The position numbers and the translations under genes were made by a program. The notes below the pieces were generated by a model, which was given only the letters and a program-made list of their open reading frames with translations, was not told the origin of the DNA and did not search any database. Shown in pieces: positions 13,074 to 25,023 of a stretch of DNA of 64,000 bases (position 1 is the first letter of the stretch; each line of letters starts with the position of its first letter). Origin of the DNA: Mauremys mutica (taxonomy: Eukaryota; Chordata; Testudines; Geoemydidae); NCBI RefSeq assembly GCF_020497125.1, contig NC_059073.1:139323012-139387011 (forward strand), written 5' to 3'.

Positions 13074-13352
13074 TCATGTCCACACTACAGACCTTACAGC
13101 AGCACAGCTGTGGCCACCGGAAGGACTCCCATGAAGCCGCTCTATGCCAATGGGAGAGAGCTCTCCTGCCGTCATAATTAATCCACCCCCAACGAGCGGC
13201 AGTAGCTATGTCGGCAGGAGATGCTCTCCTGCCGACAGAGCACTGTCCACACTGGTGCTTTTGTCAGTGAAGCTTATGTCGGGCAGAAGGGTGTTTTTTC
13301 ACATTCCTGATTGACAAAAATTTTGCCGACAAAAGTGCTAATATATGCAAAG
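13074..13352. mobile_element. MITE related to the tgtctacac families, about 280 bp
   Basis: Begins gtcatgtccacactacag and ends near gtgctaatatatgcaaagcc, with a tcggcaggag/ctcctgccgac inner palindrome. Ends have diverged; no clear target duplication. Confidence 0.55.
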
Positions 13353-14574
13353 CCTTGGTGATCACTTCTGCCTCTTTCTCCCACCCCCATGCCTAGCTGT
13401 GAACTGGAGAGAATGCCATGGTGCAGTGCAGGATGATTCATTAATCATTTTGAGAGCCATGGATGGACACCTAGCAGACAATGGGGCTCAGATCTTCAGA
13501 AGTGTCTCCTAAAGGCCAGAATTTCCATGAGTTGGCTGGCACACACAATCTAAATCAGTCTGTTTACTTTGGTGCCTATATGAGAGACCTATGAGCCTGA
13601 GCAGTTGAGAAAATCTACGCCTAAATAACTTGCCCAAGATCTAGGGACTCTGTGTTAGAGCCAGGACGTGGAACCAGAATGTAACAAATTATGAGCTGAA
13701 CGCTTTAAAAACAGACTGACGCATCCTTACTATGTTAGCATAACCCTTTGATCACTTTGTCTTTGAAAATGTTGATAGGGCTGGGGGAAAACAATGCAGC
13801 TTGGTCAATTACAAGTTTTGTTACAGGGAACTTTACATGGCAATGTTTAGCAAAGGGGCACGTTTGCTATCATAACTCAGTTGTCCTACGTGGATTTTCA
13901 TGCTCATGTGTGGTTATGTTTTCTCCCCCCCCACCCCGTAAATGGGTGTGTTTTGAAATGCTTCCTTCAGATCAGCTTCTCTCATTTTCTGCTTTCCCTC
14001 TTTAAGTAGCACAGAGCTCTGTTATGGCTCTGCTCCGTCAGATACATTAATGTCTGTCATCTCCCCCCCCCCACAGCGTTCCACCATTGGTGCTTGGAGG
14101 ACGCATAACATTTCACCATGGCTAGATGCCAGCTCTTGCACATTAAAGCCACACAGATAAGCTAACAGTGGTTAGTGTTGTTGTCTCACTTTGACTTATT
14201 GTCTGGTTTTAATCTTGAGCTGATTACTTTGTACCAGGAGGGAGGGAAGGGAGCGTGACAGAGACAGAAAGGCGGCAATGGATATGCGGGTGTGGGGGGT
14301 GGTGGTCGGAATGGGTTGGGAGTAAGAACAGATGCACCTGGTAAGCAGAGTGAAAACTGCATAGAATGACCGAGTAGACCTGGGCAATTAAAGGGAATGT
14401 CTTAAGGGTTGTGGTTGGGATTTTCAGAGCAGGTAGGTGCCTAAATCCCATTGATTTTCCATGGGAATTGGGTTTCTAGCTTGTTTGCCCAGGGGAAAAA
14501 TATGCTTCAGATTCAGAGGCTTTTGAACACCCCAAGATCATAGGGGGAAAATATAAAGATTTGCTATAAACAAA

Positions 14575-14721
14575 TACGACGAGGAGCCCGGTGGCACTGT
14601 AAAGACTGAGTGGTTTTTTTACCCACGAAAGCTTATGCCCAAATAAATCTGTTAGTCTTTAATGTGCCACCGGACTCCTCATTGTTTTTGTGGATACAGA
14701 CTAACATGGCTACCCCTCTGA
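14575..14721 (-). mobile_element. Penelope-like short repeat, 13-bp TSD
   Basis: Flanked by tgctataaacaaa at 14562-14574 and 14722-14734, a long duplication that suggests retrotransposition. It contains actaacagatttattt and, on the + strand, acccacgaaagcttatgc. Arms near both ends (gaggagcccggtggcac; gtgccaccggactcctc) form an inverted repeat. It matches a widespread turtle/archosaur repeat; the Penelope link is my inference. Confidence 0.6.
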
Positions 14722-15772
14722 TGCTATAAACAAAAACACCGTCATCTCTGAGCCAGCTCCTCAGCTTGTGTGAAAAAGCATTGCCTCTTTGACGTCAGCG
14801 GAGCTACACTGGGTTACAGCAGCTGGTGCTTTGTTTTATATCTTAGTTTTGCCATAAGAAGAGAGGGGAAAAGCTTTTTTTTTTTTTAAAAAGCAATTCA
14901 ATCTTTTTAACTAGATGCTTATTCTCAATGCTGTAGACATGGATAAAAAGGACGAGTTGCTGGCAGGTAATGCACCAGCCTAGAGTCTGGGGAGCAGTGT
15001 TCTGGTCCCAAATTTGCCACTTATTGTGGGTGAAATTTTACTCCTGTTACAAGGCCGACGCACCACTTCAGTCCTATTTAAGCCTTATTTTGAGGTCTGA
15101 AGTGGTGCATGTAGGCCCATGCCAGCCCTCTGCGCTAGGGCAAATTTCCTTCTTTGTGGCCTTGGCAAGACAATTTGGGTGAAATCCTGGCCCCTTAGAA
15201 GTCAATAGTAGTTTTGCCATTAACTTCAGAGGGGAATCTTTTCACTCTTCACCTTTCTGTTGCAGTTTCCCCAGTGTGCCTCACAAAAGTCACTCTCTCC
15301 ATCTCAGAGGAGCAATTTTCTCAGACTCCTAAATTAGGGTGCTAAATCAGCCTGTAGGGGTCGAATGCTCAAAAGGAGTTAGGCTCCTAGCTTTTATTTA
15401 GCCTTCTATCTTCTTTTGAGCATTCAGCCCTAGGAGCTTTAAACAGATAGCTGGGCACAGATGTATATATTTACGCACTTAAGTGTAGAATTGTGGTGGT
15501 GTTGCTCTTTTCAGCAATGATAAGAGACTGGTCAGTTTCATTTTTGATTTTGGTCAGTTTCACCATTTGCTTCCCACACAGTAACCCAACACTGTTGCAT
15601 TTGGGATTCCCAATTCTGCTTTGGAGAAGGTTAAAATTTAAATGCATGTAATGATTTCTATTCATAGTGAATCATTTTTTGAGGTCCTTACCTTGGGTTC
15701 TCCATTTACCTCACCGAAAATAGGCCTAAATAAGACCTGGCTTACAAATGAGTAGGAACTTCATCCCAGATC

Positions 15773-15855
15773 CTGAAAGTTTTTGAAGCACCCAACTCCC
15801 ATTGATTTCAGTAGGAGTTAGGCGCTGTCAATACCTTTGAGGATCTCGGCCTTCA
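15773..15855. repeat. P3 hairpin repeat
   Basis: gatcctgaaagtttttgaag, aactcccattgatttcagta, ggagttaggcgctgtcaata and tttgaggatctcggcc. Related to 14426-14480, 49286-49345 and 57472-57545. Confidence 0.65.
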
Positions 15856-17252
15856 GGATTAGGGATGAAATTGACTCTAGTTCAGAGAGCCAGCACAAAA
15901 TCTATGCATCACTCAAGTCCTGTTTTGCAGGCAGTTATGTGTTTCACAGGGGAGAATTTCAACTTTAGTCCTTTAGGGCTGTGTCATCAGCCACTTTTTT
16001 CAACTTTAGCTTAAACACAGTTGACAGCTTCCTCTTTAAAGATTAGAATTTGGCATTGTTTGTGTAGTAATAATGGAGACCAGGATGAAAACATCTGGGT
16101 CAGGGAAGGGAGAAAATCAAAGCAATAAACAAATGCAAAGTAAGGGGGTGATAACAGCATCTGCTGAGAGCGTTTCTTTTGAATCCATCCTGAAGTAGCT
16201 AAGCCACACACTGCTCCAGGAATTGAACATCCCATTCCCTCGCTTCCAAATCAAAGGAAAGAAACTAACAACAGTACAAGCAGCGGGGTTCCCAAGAGAC
16301 AAATTGTTCAGTAGGGTCAGAACGGGACGCTGCATTTCACATGTGAAGCTTCCAGGGTGATCTGCGAGACTGGGTTTTCTATGTGTACTAGTGGGTCAGG
16401 AGCCCTTGCGTCCGTGGTCTGCTAGCAGATAATACCCCAGGGTCATTGCGGGAAGCTAGGAGTGTGGGAAAAAGGGAGGAAGAGGCAGCTGGATTTTCAT
16501 AAACTTCTCTGTAGACATGTGAAGCATGGCAATCTTAAAGAAAACGCTTTTGTTTCCCTCCATGCTAGCAAGTTCTGTCTGAGGCCTGGAAGTAAATCAT
16601 CCTGTTTGGATGCATGTGCACAACTCCCACTAGTGCTAATGGGAGTGGGGGGTCATCTGGCAAGGGACAATTGCAACTCACTAATCCAGGGACAGTGCCT
16701 AGTTCTTTCCTGTTTGATTCTGGTGTCTGACCCTGATATCTAAAAGACTTAGATGGACATAGGCTCATTGATACCAGCTGGAGCTTTGGCTCTTACATTT
16801 TCATTTTAAAGAACAGTTGAGGGAGCCTCTAGAGGCTGGGGGACTGGGCTCTGACCTCACTGGTCTGGTTTTCAATTGGCCATCTTCCCAAAAGCACAAA
16901 ACATGCTGGGTCTCTCTCCTTCCCCACCAGTGTGGACACATTCAAACTGCCTTGTACTATTATAGTTATACCTGCAGGGATGCCAATATAAGGCACCTTT
17001 ATACCAGTATAACTGTGTGGCCAGTATGGCTGTATTGATTTAAACTATTTTGGTAGAAAAATCACACTGCTAACCAAAATAGTTACATCAGTACAAACCT
17101 GGGTGTAGGTGACACGTAGGTCTGATTTGGAACCAAAACTGTAAGGGTAGATTTGAGTCTCTGCTCCCTTCCTCTCCTGGAAATTCAGAGGCGTTCAGAG
17201 GGGATTCCAGATTTGTTTTCCACTCCGAGTTTGGGGCCTTTTTATTTCCTGC

Positions 17253-17624
17253 TGCGTCTCTACAACAATCAGACCATCATGCGGTAGCCTGCATGTAGAC
17301 GAGTGCTTCGTCACTCGCGGTACAAATCAGCCGGAGACCTCTTACTTTGCAAAACTCAATGTCCTTTTATTTCCCTGTGTTCGTTCCCACCACCATCTAT
17401 ATACAACTCTGTACAATTCAATAGGAGATAGGCAGCCACCTGGGGGACAGCTAGTTCCTGTTGCTAGCTAGGAGCAGCAGTTCCTCACTCCTTACTCCTC
17501 CTGTTCCCCCCCTTTCCAATTCCTTCCTGCCAGCTTTATAGGCCTTCTCCCCTGTGAAACATGCTAGCAGGTTCTGAGCTAACAGGGGCTGGTTCAGTGC
17601 CTCTTAGGCCAGCACCCTGTTACA
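17253..17624 (-). mobile_element. Solo LTR, 372 bp, 4-bp TSD (CTGC)
   Basis: The flanks are CTGC (17249-17252 and 17625-17628). The + strand starts TG and ends CA (ccctgttaca). On the minus strand there is a TATA-like ctataaagctgg (from 17541) and an AATAAA-type poly(A) motif (from 17372), in the order expected of an LTR transcribed leftward. No internal coding region accompanies it, so it is a solo LTR. Confidence 0.7.
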
Positions 17625-18764
17625 CTGCAGTAAATGTGGTCTCTTTGGTGCTAGCAACTCTCCACTATGGCAGAGGGCATAGTTTTTAATTGAGACCTTA
17701 AATAGAGAAAATGGCACCATCCTAACAAACAGCCAACGGATCTGTCTGGTCTCTCCCTTTTTGTTGCTGATGCCTGGCCGTAATGACCAATTGTAACACT
17801 GCGCTTGGTTGCAAATATGTCTTGTCTGGCGTTGCTGTCTAATCTAAATCTATCCAGTGTTTATAATGTACCCATTACCATAGTCTCTGACTGCTACCAT
17901 ACCCGTGTTACTATCACACCGTTTGCTCTGTTATACCTCTTTTCCCCACCCTGTGTCTGTCTTGTCTTGTCTATTTAGATTGTAAGCTCTTTGGGGCTGA
18001 GTCCATCTACCACTCGGTGTTTGTGCAAGGCCTAGAGAAGTGGGACTGCATTCTTAATTGGTCCTTAGGCATTGTGGTAATTAGCAATATGTGGTTTGCA
18101 AAGTAGCCTGAGATAGTCTCGACAATGATGATCAACTGACAGCAGCTTTTCGATCTGAGTGCATAAACGGAGCAAGATTTGGCTTGCATAGTCTTAAACC
18201 ATCAAAGAGCTAAAGGAAGCTGTACAAGATGCGTCAGCAACGCTGCTTCCACGCTAGATGTTCCTAATCCCTAGTGCTGATTTTCTCTCTCAGATGTGCC
18301 ACCATCTCCATTTTTATAGCCTTATTATAACCAGCTGTGCTTTGATTTTGTCAGAGATCAGATGGAGATTCTCCATCTCTCTAACCCCCACCACTTCCAA
18401 TTACTCATACTTGGACAGCACATGAAATAAGAGAGCGACAAAGTTCTGATTCGAGACACCAGAGTCTATCCTTTGCGCTGGGATCTTACAGCTGTGTGGT
18501 GTTTAACCCTTTCATGCCAGGAGGCAAGATTGCCTAATGATCCCTTTGCGCTCTAATTTGCACTTCTATAGCCCTTTTCATCCAAGCATTCAACAATTTA
18601 AGCCTCTCAGCATCATGGTGTGTTAGGTGGTAACTATTCCCTTTTTATTATTGTGCACACTGAGGTTCAGGAAGACTCCGACCAACATTTTAAGACTTGG
18701 GTGCCTAAAAGTAAAATGCCTAAATCCATATTCAGACACATAAATAAGTGGCCCAAGGAAGGAC

Positions 18765-18925
18765 AGTTTTGTGGTAAGGGCACTGGACTGGGACTCAGGA
18801 GATTATGGTGCAATTTCTGTCCCTTTCACGGACTTCCTCTATGACCTGGGTCAATTAACGTCTTTGTGTCTCATTTCCCACTGTGCAATATGGGGACACA
18901 ATCTCACCAGGGCACTGGAGGTTAC
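18765..18925 (+). mobile_element. MIR-like SINE, sense
   Basis: gggcactggactgggactca, gacctgggtcaattaacgtc and tctcatttcccactgtgcaa follow sense MIR order. Confidence 0.7.
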
Positions 18926-19939
18926 ATTCTTAAATGTTCATGAGGCTTTCAGATACGGCGTAAACTATTCAGAGCGGAAGCAACTGGTCTTCACGACGGG
19001 CTGAGACCCACCAACTAATTTCACAAAAGGCTGCCGTTGAAGTTGTTGCGCCTATGGATCTAAGCTGCAGTTGAATTCGCAATGCGGCGGCAAAACGTTC
19101 TGCGTCACACCCTCCCGCCTTGCAGAATTACTTGCTACATTTAGCTGCAGGCACAACTTCATTCGAAGGGCACAGATATTGTAACCGTTACTTGCTGACA
19201 GTCACGTAGCCACCGTCACAAAAATGGAAGCGACGGCCAAAGCTTCTAATTCATGCAACAAAGATGGTTGCTTTACGTAATCCTCTTTACTTCCTGGAAC
19301 ACTCGCTCATCTCAGGCAGTTTAGGGACATCGTTACTTATTCAGACGGCTGGCTGCGGCTAATGAGGCGTTCAGGGAAGCGACGCTGTTTCTACCAAGTT
19401 TCTCATGTAAATCTTGGATGGTTTGTCTGGCTCTGAGTAAGAGCAAAGGGATGGATTGTGATACGGCAAAGGCTAGCAGGGCCTGAGGACTCCGTCTCTC
19501 ATTTCAGCAGTTCCCTCATGATTTAGAGCCAAATGCTGGGCTGACTGCAACCCAGATACTTAACAATATAGTTAAACTGCTCTGGTTTCTCTGCTGATAA
19601 CTAAACAGGTTTCATGTGTTTTTTTCCCCCCTGTTGGCCAATGTACAATCAGCCCAGCTCTTTTCTCTCCCCTCGCGCCTACACAAGTTCAATTTGTGAC
19701 CTCTAAAGCCATGAGATTGTCTTTTTCTTCCCCCTTGAGCAGCTGCCCAGTCTTTCGGACTCTGGCTTTGTGGCCTTGTTCCATGCTTGTGTTTTTTCTC
19801 CAGGACGTGGAGCCCTCTGACTGCATGGTCCTCAGGGCTTGTTGACTCGAGAGAGAGCTCCTTGTAGTACTTACATTTAAACAATTTTTGGAGGGGATAT
19901 TGAACGTCATGTTTCAGGGTTTTAGGATTTTTCACCTGT

Positions 19940-20095
19940 TGATCTCCGAGCTCTTTACAAAGGAGGGTAATATGATTATCCCAATTTTACAGACAGAGAA
20001 ACTGAGGCATGGGGAGGGGAAGTGATTTGCCAGGTGGCCGAGTCAGGAATAGAATGCAGATCTCTTAGTTCACTGAACTATGCTGCCTGTACCTA
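19940..20095 (-). mobile_element. MIR-like SINE, antisense
   Basis: cccaattttacagacagaga, aactgaggcatggggagggg and tagttcactgaactatgctg, a near complete reverse MIR. Confidence 0.8.
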
Positions 20096-21017
20096 CGACA
20101 TTGGTGTTAGTTCTAATCTGTCAAGTTCCTCATGGCTCTGGACCCGCTTCCCTCCTTCATGTGATGCTGCTTCAGTTGCAATCAGTGGAGGCCCTAGAAA
20201 TGGAGTCCTCTCAGAAGAGGTGGCTGGCAGCACGTTCTCCGTGAAGGTGTTTAGAACTCGCCTCTTCTTCATCCACTGGAACCCAGATTTGCCAACTTCC
20301 CTGGGAATGCTGCAGATCCCAGCTTGGGCGTTGCGGGGATGATGAACTGGGATGTAGGGGGGTTGTGTTGGAGTCATTATGGGTGGGCTAATATCAGAAT
20401 ATCGGCAGCTCAGACAGGGCTTTAATCTGAAGTTTTTGCATTGACTGTTGTTTTTAACAGCTAAGTTATACAGCTAGTGCTAAAAAAAAAAAATCAATAC
20501 AGTAGACTCTGTACAGGGCTCCTTTTCAGATTACACTCGGAAGGCCTCCCTTGTGCATACGTATTTGAGGTGAAGCTCACCCTTGTGCCAAGAGCAATCA
20601 CAAGGTCTACTGTGCACCACTTAAGCCCCATTTGAACCTTGGGCTGAAGGTGGATGTAAGTGGTACATAGATCTTGTCTGGGTCCCTCTGCACACAGGTA
20701 ACTATCACCCTGGATCTACAAATGGCACCTTAAAAGAAGTTCATTGAAGGGGTGCGCGAATATATACAATTGCCATGGTCTCTGGATTGACTACAGTGTG
20801 CAAATTAGGGGTCTATCAGCAGGTTTTAAAGACAATTATAGCCTTAGTTATTTTGGTGGATTTAAAGAAAAGCTGAACTTGCTCGCTGGAATCTTTGCTG
20901 CTCCCTCTTTTGGTGTTAGTTGTGGGATTATGGTAGCAGCAAATCAGAGACTAGGTGCAGAAAGTGGACCTTTTAATATATCATCTTTGTATTTAGACTG
21001 GAAGCTCTTTAGGGTAG

Positions 21018-21949
21018 TATACACAAGCAGACTCACCCCTGCGGCGCCTCCTGCTGGTGACTCCTGGGAATTAGCTCGATTCAGCTCCGGAGCTCCCTCT
21101 GCAGGCCGGTGAGCCGCCTGTCCTCCGGCCCCCGTGTCCCTCCCTGGACCCGGTGCCCTTTTACATGGGGTGCTGCCCCTTGGCAGTAACCCCTTTCTCT
21201 CAGGGTCTCCCCTCCCTGGGAAACCTCCTCCCTCTATCCCCACCTTGCCTCAGTATATGGCTGCTGCCAGTCATTGTCTAGCCCCACACCCTGGGGCAGA
21301 CTGCAGTATCAGCCACTCATCACTGGCAAGGAGGGTTTGGACCTGCTGCCCTCTGCAACCCCCAGTACCTATTAGCCCAATGCTAGGCCGCAGCCTGGGG
21401 CTTTCCAGGCTGGAGCTCCCCAGCTCCTCAGCCTTTCCCCAGCCCTGCTTCACTCAGGGTACGTTTACACTTACCGGGACGGTCGACGCGGCGAGTTCGA
21501 CTGCTCGGAGTTTGAACTATCGCGTCTGATCTAGACGCGATAGTTCGAACCCCGGAAGCGCTAGTTCGAACTCCGGTACTCCACCGCGGCAGGAGGAGTT
21601 GCCGGAGTCGACCCTGGAGCCGCGGAGTTCGCTTCCGCGGCGTCTGGACGGTAAGTAAGTCGAACTAGGGTAGTTCGAATTCAGCTACGTTATTCACGAG
21701 CTTAGTGTAGACCAGGGCTCAGATACCTTGTGTCTAGCTCCCTCCAGCCAGGCCTCCTCCTATAGCTAGAGAGAGACTCCCTGGGCTTCTGGCTCACAGC
21801 CTCTTATAGGGGCCAGCTGGGCCTGATTGGGGCATGACCACAGCTGAGCCTACTTTCCCCAATCAGCCCAGGCTTCTTGCCCTAGCCACAGCCCTCTCCT
21901 GGGCTGTTTTAAGCCCTTCAGGGCAAGAGCAGGTGACCACCCTGCTACA
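21018..21949 (-). mobile_element. LTR, about 930 bp including an inserted MITE, 5-bp TSD (GGTAG)
   Basis: Perfect direct repeats GGTAG at 21013-21017 and 21950-21954 flank it, splitting a MIR-like SINE tail that resumes at 21955. On the minus strand it begins TGTAGCAGGGTGGTCACC; the other end is TA rather than CA, probably a point change. It resembles a turtle LTR family I recall. A MITE (21456-21718) sits inside, so the LTR itself is about 670 bp. No internal genes. Confidence 0.8.
21456..21718. mobile_element. MITE, about 263 bp, inside the LTR
   Basis: A GC-rich palindromic element between ctca repeats (about 21452-21455 and 21719-21722). Ends gggtacgtttacact and agtgtagaccaggg are imperfect inverted repeats of the gtctacac-type families seen at 9771 and 10498. 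Internal inverted blocks repeat gttcgaac-type sequence. Insertion continues the LTR sequence cleanly. Confidence 0.65.
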
Positions 21950-22526
21950 GGTAGGGACAGTCCTTTTGTTCTGTGTTTGTACGGTGCTGAACACAGTGGG
22001 GTCCTGGTCCGTAACTGGAGCCTCCGAGGTGTGATAATACACTCCAAACCCTTTGGGGTACCTTATCCAGCGTCTCATGGGGCACAGAGTAGACAAAGAT
22101 GTCCCTCAGTTTGACTGGAAAGCTACTCACTGATGCTCATGGAGGGCGGGGCCTTCTTGTCTGTCATTGTTTGTAACCCTAATAGGAAACAGGGGAGTAA
22201 CTGTACATATAATTGCAATGGTTTGAATTTGCACTGGCTTTGAACTAGGAATTTCATCTGCTCCATTCACATACTCCTGCAGTGAAACACTCTAGTAACT
22301 GAATTATTTCCTCCTTTAGTTTTTGCTTGTAATCAAATGGCAGAGTGGGTTCTCGAACGCTGGGCTTTGGGAAACACACAGATCTTTTCAAACTCCAATT
22401 TTTCTTTAGAGAGAGGGGAAAACGTCCTGTTTCAGAGAGTCAGTGGAAAGCGCGATCTGTCTTGGATGGCTGCTAAAGACCTTTGGACGCATATTGACGG
22501 GTGCAAATGCTTTATGTCTTTTCCAG

Positions 22527-22691
22527 TTGATCACGTAGTTCCGGAACCAGGGACCAGCTTGCTCACGGCATTTGACCAGTGGCGAGAATGGGCGGATGGC
22601 AAGTCTTGCTGCGACTACTCTCTGCATGTGGATATCACGGAGTGGCATAAAGGGGTACAGGAGGAGATGGAAGCCCTGGTGAAAGACCACG
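22527..22691 (+). CDS. DPYSL2: DPYSL2 exon 4 (165 bp)
   Basis: It follows acceptor ttttccag and precedes donor gtaagt. The first two bases complete an Ile codon split with the missing exon 3. Then come 54 codons starting [12 protein letters not shown] and ending EALVKDH, and one base of a split Gly codon. It covers the part of the TIM-barrel fold just after the first beta strands, including the [20 protein letters not shown] stretch shared by CRMPs. Upstream of 22527 the frame stays open through intron to 22337, but that part is intron read-through. From memory, differences from the human protein are conservative (for example LLTAF for LLAAF and ADGKS for ADSKS). Confidence 0.97.
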
Positions 22692-24198
22692 GTAAGTTTT
22701 GGGATCATTTAAATCGATATGTTTTTACTGATTCAAATTTTATTCTCTTTTTATTTGTTTTGGTCAAAATTAACGGCCAGATCACAGTTCAGAATGGGGT
22801 CTGTTTTTTTTGTTGGGGCTTGGTATATCAGGAGGCAGTGTGGTAGGGGGGCTGGAGAAGCAAGGTTAGTATACGGGGTGGGAATGGAATCCAGTGTTGC
22901 CGTTCTGAATCCTTCCTTCTGGAGTGGCGTTTGGGCAGGGAGACTGCACTGACCATGTGTAGGGGGTAAGACGTGACGGCTGGGGTGGTATTGCCCATGG
23001 GTGCCGTGGAGAGCTACCCATGTCATTCAGAACAAGGCATGCCAGATCCTCAGATGATCTAAACTGGCATAGCTGCATTGTCTTCAATGGAGGTTTGGTG
23101 AGCTGCAGCCACAGAGGATCTGTACCTTCTCTGGAGATGGGCATCTCCCTAGAGGAGTGATGGCGACGCTTTTGTAGGACGTTTCTCTCCCCATTGGCCG
23201 GTGTCAGCAAGAGAGCTGTAAATCATCCAGGGGAGAGAGAGGCGGCCTGACTTTCCTTTCACTTGCAATGGTGCAAGTCCAGAGTAACTCCTGGAGTTAA
23301 ACTAGAGTAAGCGAGAAAAGAATCCGGCTCAGGAAGAACAATCCTTCAGTGGCCAGCGAAGGTAGGAGAGTTAGATAAGATGAGTGAATAGGTCTTTCCC
23401 ATCTCTGATTTCCTTGACTTTTCGTCCCTGGGCTGGAAGGATTTTCCATCCTGTTTATGGTTTAAAAAAACCACCACCAACAAACTTTTACATCCTAATG
23501 GTGGTTTTCCTACACATCCTGGTTAAGAATTTTTACCCTGTCGTGCTATAGAGTGCAGGGGAGGGGAGGCCGATTTGCATGAACTGTAGAAACGCTTTGT
23601 TAGTAATTCCCCAGCCATCTAGCAGGAGGGGTTGTGAAACCAGGCAGCCAGTACCCATTTTTCAGGTATTTGGCTTATTTTTTTGCTCAGACTCCCACAA
23701 AGCTGAATCCAAAAGATTTATTCCTTTTTGGTGTTGAGTGGTGCCCTAAAGGCTGAGCTCTCCTCTCTGCCACAGGGTGGGCTCCATCATTCTTACTAGT
23801 GGAGTTATTAAATGCCACATGGCTAAGAAGATGGTGGCCTTTAATTGTGATTTATTAAGTGTTGTGTGTGTTTCACAGCAGATTGAATTTATTTCTTTAT
23901 TATTTCTGCTCTCCGGAGGAGCCCAGAGAGGTCCACATCTTATTTCCAGTAGCGTTTCCAGGGCTCGTCAGTTGTACGGTCATACCCGGTGTATTTCAGT
24001 ACATTACAAACTGGGGGATCAATTCTGCTCCCAGTGCAGTCAATGACAAACTCACATTAACTCCAGTGGGGGTAGGTCCATTGTCATGCATGGCGCACAG
24101 TCCAAGGGGCTGATACTGCCAGGTGCTGAGCACCTTAACCTGACATTGCATTTTCACAGGAGCTGAGGATGCTGCACACTTCCCAGGAGGCACAAAAG

Positions 24199-24284
24199 GT
24201 CAGATCCTCAGGTGGTGTAAATTAGCATAGCGCCATTGATTTGATTGGAAGTACCTTGATTTACTCCAGCCGAGGATCTGGCCC
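24199..24284. repeat. P1 hairpin repeat
   Basis: gtcagatcctcaggtggtgt, then gatttactccagccgaggat. The arms pair over about 35 bases; a similar copy is at 23041-23128. Confidence 0.7.
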
Positions 24285-24542
24285 TCAGAGCCAAGAAGGA
24301 TTGGGCTGTCCGTAGCAGACCGTTCCATTGAACAGATGCAAAATCAGTTCATTTTGATGGGAAGAGGTTAAAAGTTTCTTAAAGCCAGCCAGTGTCTATG
24401 CTTGTTTCAATGGTACATCTGGTCCACTCTGGCAGGAAGGGGAGAGTCCTCCTTATTCAGTTCAAGACAGGTGGAATATTACAGGGCCAGGACTGTCTTA
24501 CTCTGCAGTTTCCAAACCGTATAGTCAGTTTTAGCTCTAAGA

Positions 24543-24650
24543 ACCTTGTGCTCGATTCTCTTCTCACTCACACCAGTGTATTCCCATTAGCTTCACTGAA
24601 GTTCCTCCTGATTTACACCAACATGAGTGGCAGGAGAATCAGGCTCTGGA
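24543..24650. repeat. P2 hairpin repeat
   Basis: ctcgattctcttctcactca, then acaccagtgtattcccatta, then tgatttacaccaacatgagt and ggagaatcaggctctgg. The outer arms pair. Related copies are at 4258-4355 and 48951-49066. Confidence 0.65.
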
Positions 24651-24801
24651 GCTGTTATGGCTAGACAGCCCATCTATTAACTTAACTTCTGTGTGGATCA
24701 CTTTGTTTATGTAACTTGTGCCTGGCTCACTTGTAACTTCAACGTTATCTATGTCTATTACTTGTACATCCTGGGTGTTTTCTTTGTTTTGTCTCTGCTA
24801 G

Positions 24802-24863
24802 GTGTGAATTCCTTCCTGGTTTACATGGCCTTTAAAGATCACTTCCAGCTAACAGATTCTCAG
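24802..24863 (+). CDS. DPYSL2: DPYSL2 exon 5 (62 bp)
   Basis: It is bounded by acceptor tctctgctag and donor gtagga. It completes the split Gly and encodes VNSFLVYMAFKDHFQLTDSQ. The Lys of MAFKD sits where dihydropyrimidinase has its carboxylated metal-bridging lysine (family knowledge); the Lys is kept although the other ligands are not. From memory, human has KDRFQLTDCQ, so this copy has Arg to His and Cys to Ser. It ends in phase 0 and joins exon 6. Confidence 0.96.
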
Positions 24864-24929
24864 GTAGGAGGGCTTTACGTTCACAAGTGATGCTTTAGCC
24901 ACACCCAGGTTATTGGGCTCAATAGAGGA

Positions 24930-25023
24930 ACAAATGGGTGACATTTAATGGTCTGTGTTATACAGGAGGTCAGACTCGATGGTCTAATAGTCCTTTCTGG
25001 CCTTAAACTCTATGAATCGATGT
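24930..25023 (+). mobile_element. CR1 3' tail, sense
   Basis: Ends ctttctggccttaaactcta and tgaatcgatgtt, preceded by gaggtcagactcgatggtct. A short, old CR1 3' end in intron 5. Confidence 0.65.

Larger units (their letters stand above)
20985..22035 (+). mobile_element. MIR-like SINE tail split by the LTR at 21018
   Basis: tttagactggaagctctttag (20992-21012) continues after the LTR as ggacagtccttttgttctgt and gtggggtcctggtccgtaac. This tail is common in turtle MIR-like repeats; the two parts join at the GGTAG duplication. Confidence 0.75.
1..22526 (+). other. DPYSL2: DPYSL2 intron 3 (3' 22.5 kb), repeat-rich, no exon seen
   Basis: The region lies upstream of exon 4. I looked for exon 3, which should end in GGTTTM plus the first base of Ile, and for exon 2, and saw neither. 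The content is dispersed repeats: MIR-like SINEs (1019-1203, 2430-2607, 9466-9715, 18765-18925, 19940-20095), hairpin MITEs, an antisense CR1 (10065-12540), a Penelope-like copy (14575-14721), a solo LTR (17253-17624) and a nested LTR (21018-21949). The stretches between, such as 15860-17240 and 18200-18760, show nothing I recognise. Confidence 0.7.
22692..24801 (+). other. DPYSL2: DPYSL2 intron 4
   Basis: This is a 2.1-kb intron. It holds two P1 hairpin repeats (23041-23128, 24199-24284) and a P2 hairpin (24543-24650). Otherwise it is unremarkable unique sequence. Confidence 0.85.

Noticed and set aside
22337..22846. 169-codon ORF
   Set aside because: It is DPYSL2 exon 4 plus flanking intron; only 22527-22691 is coding.
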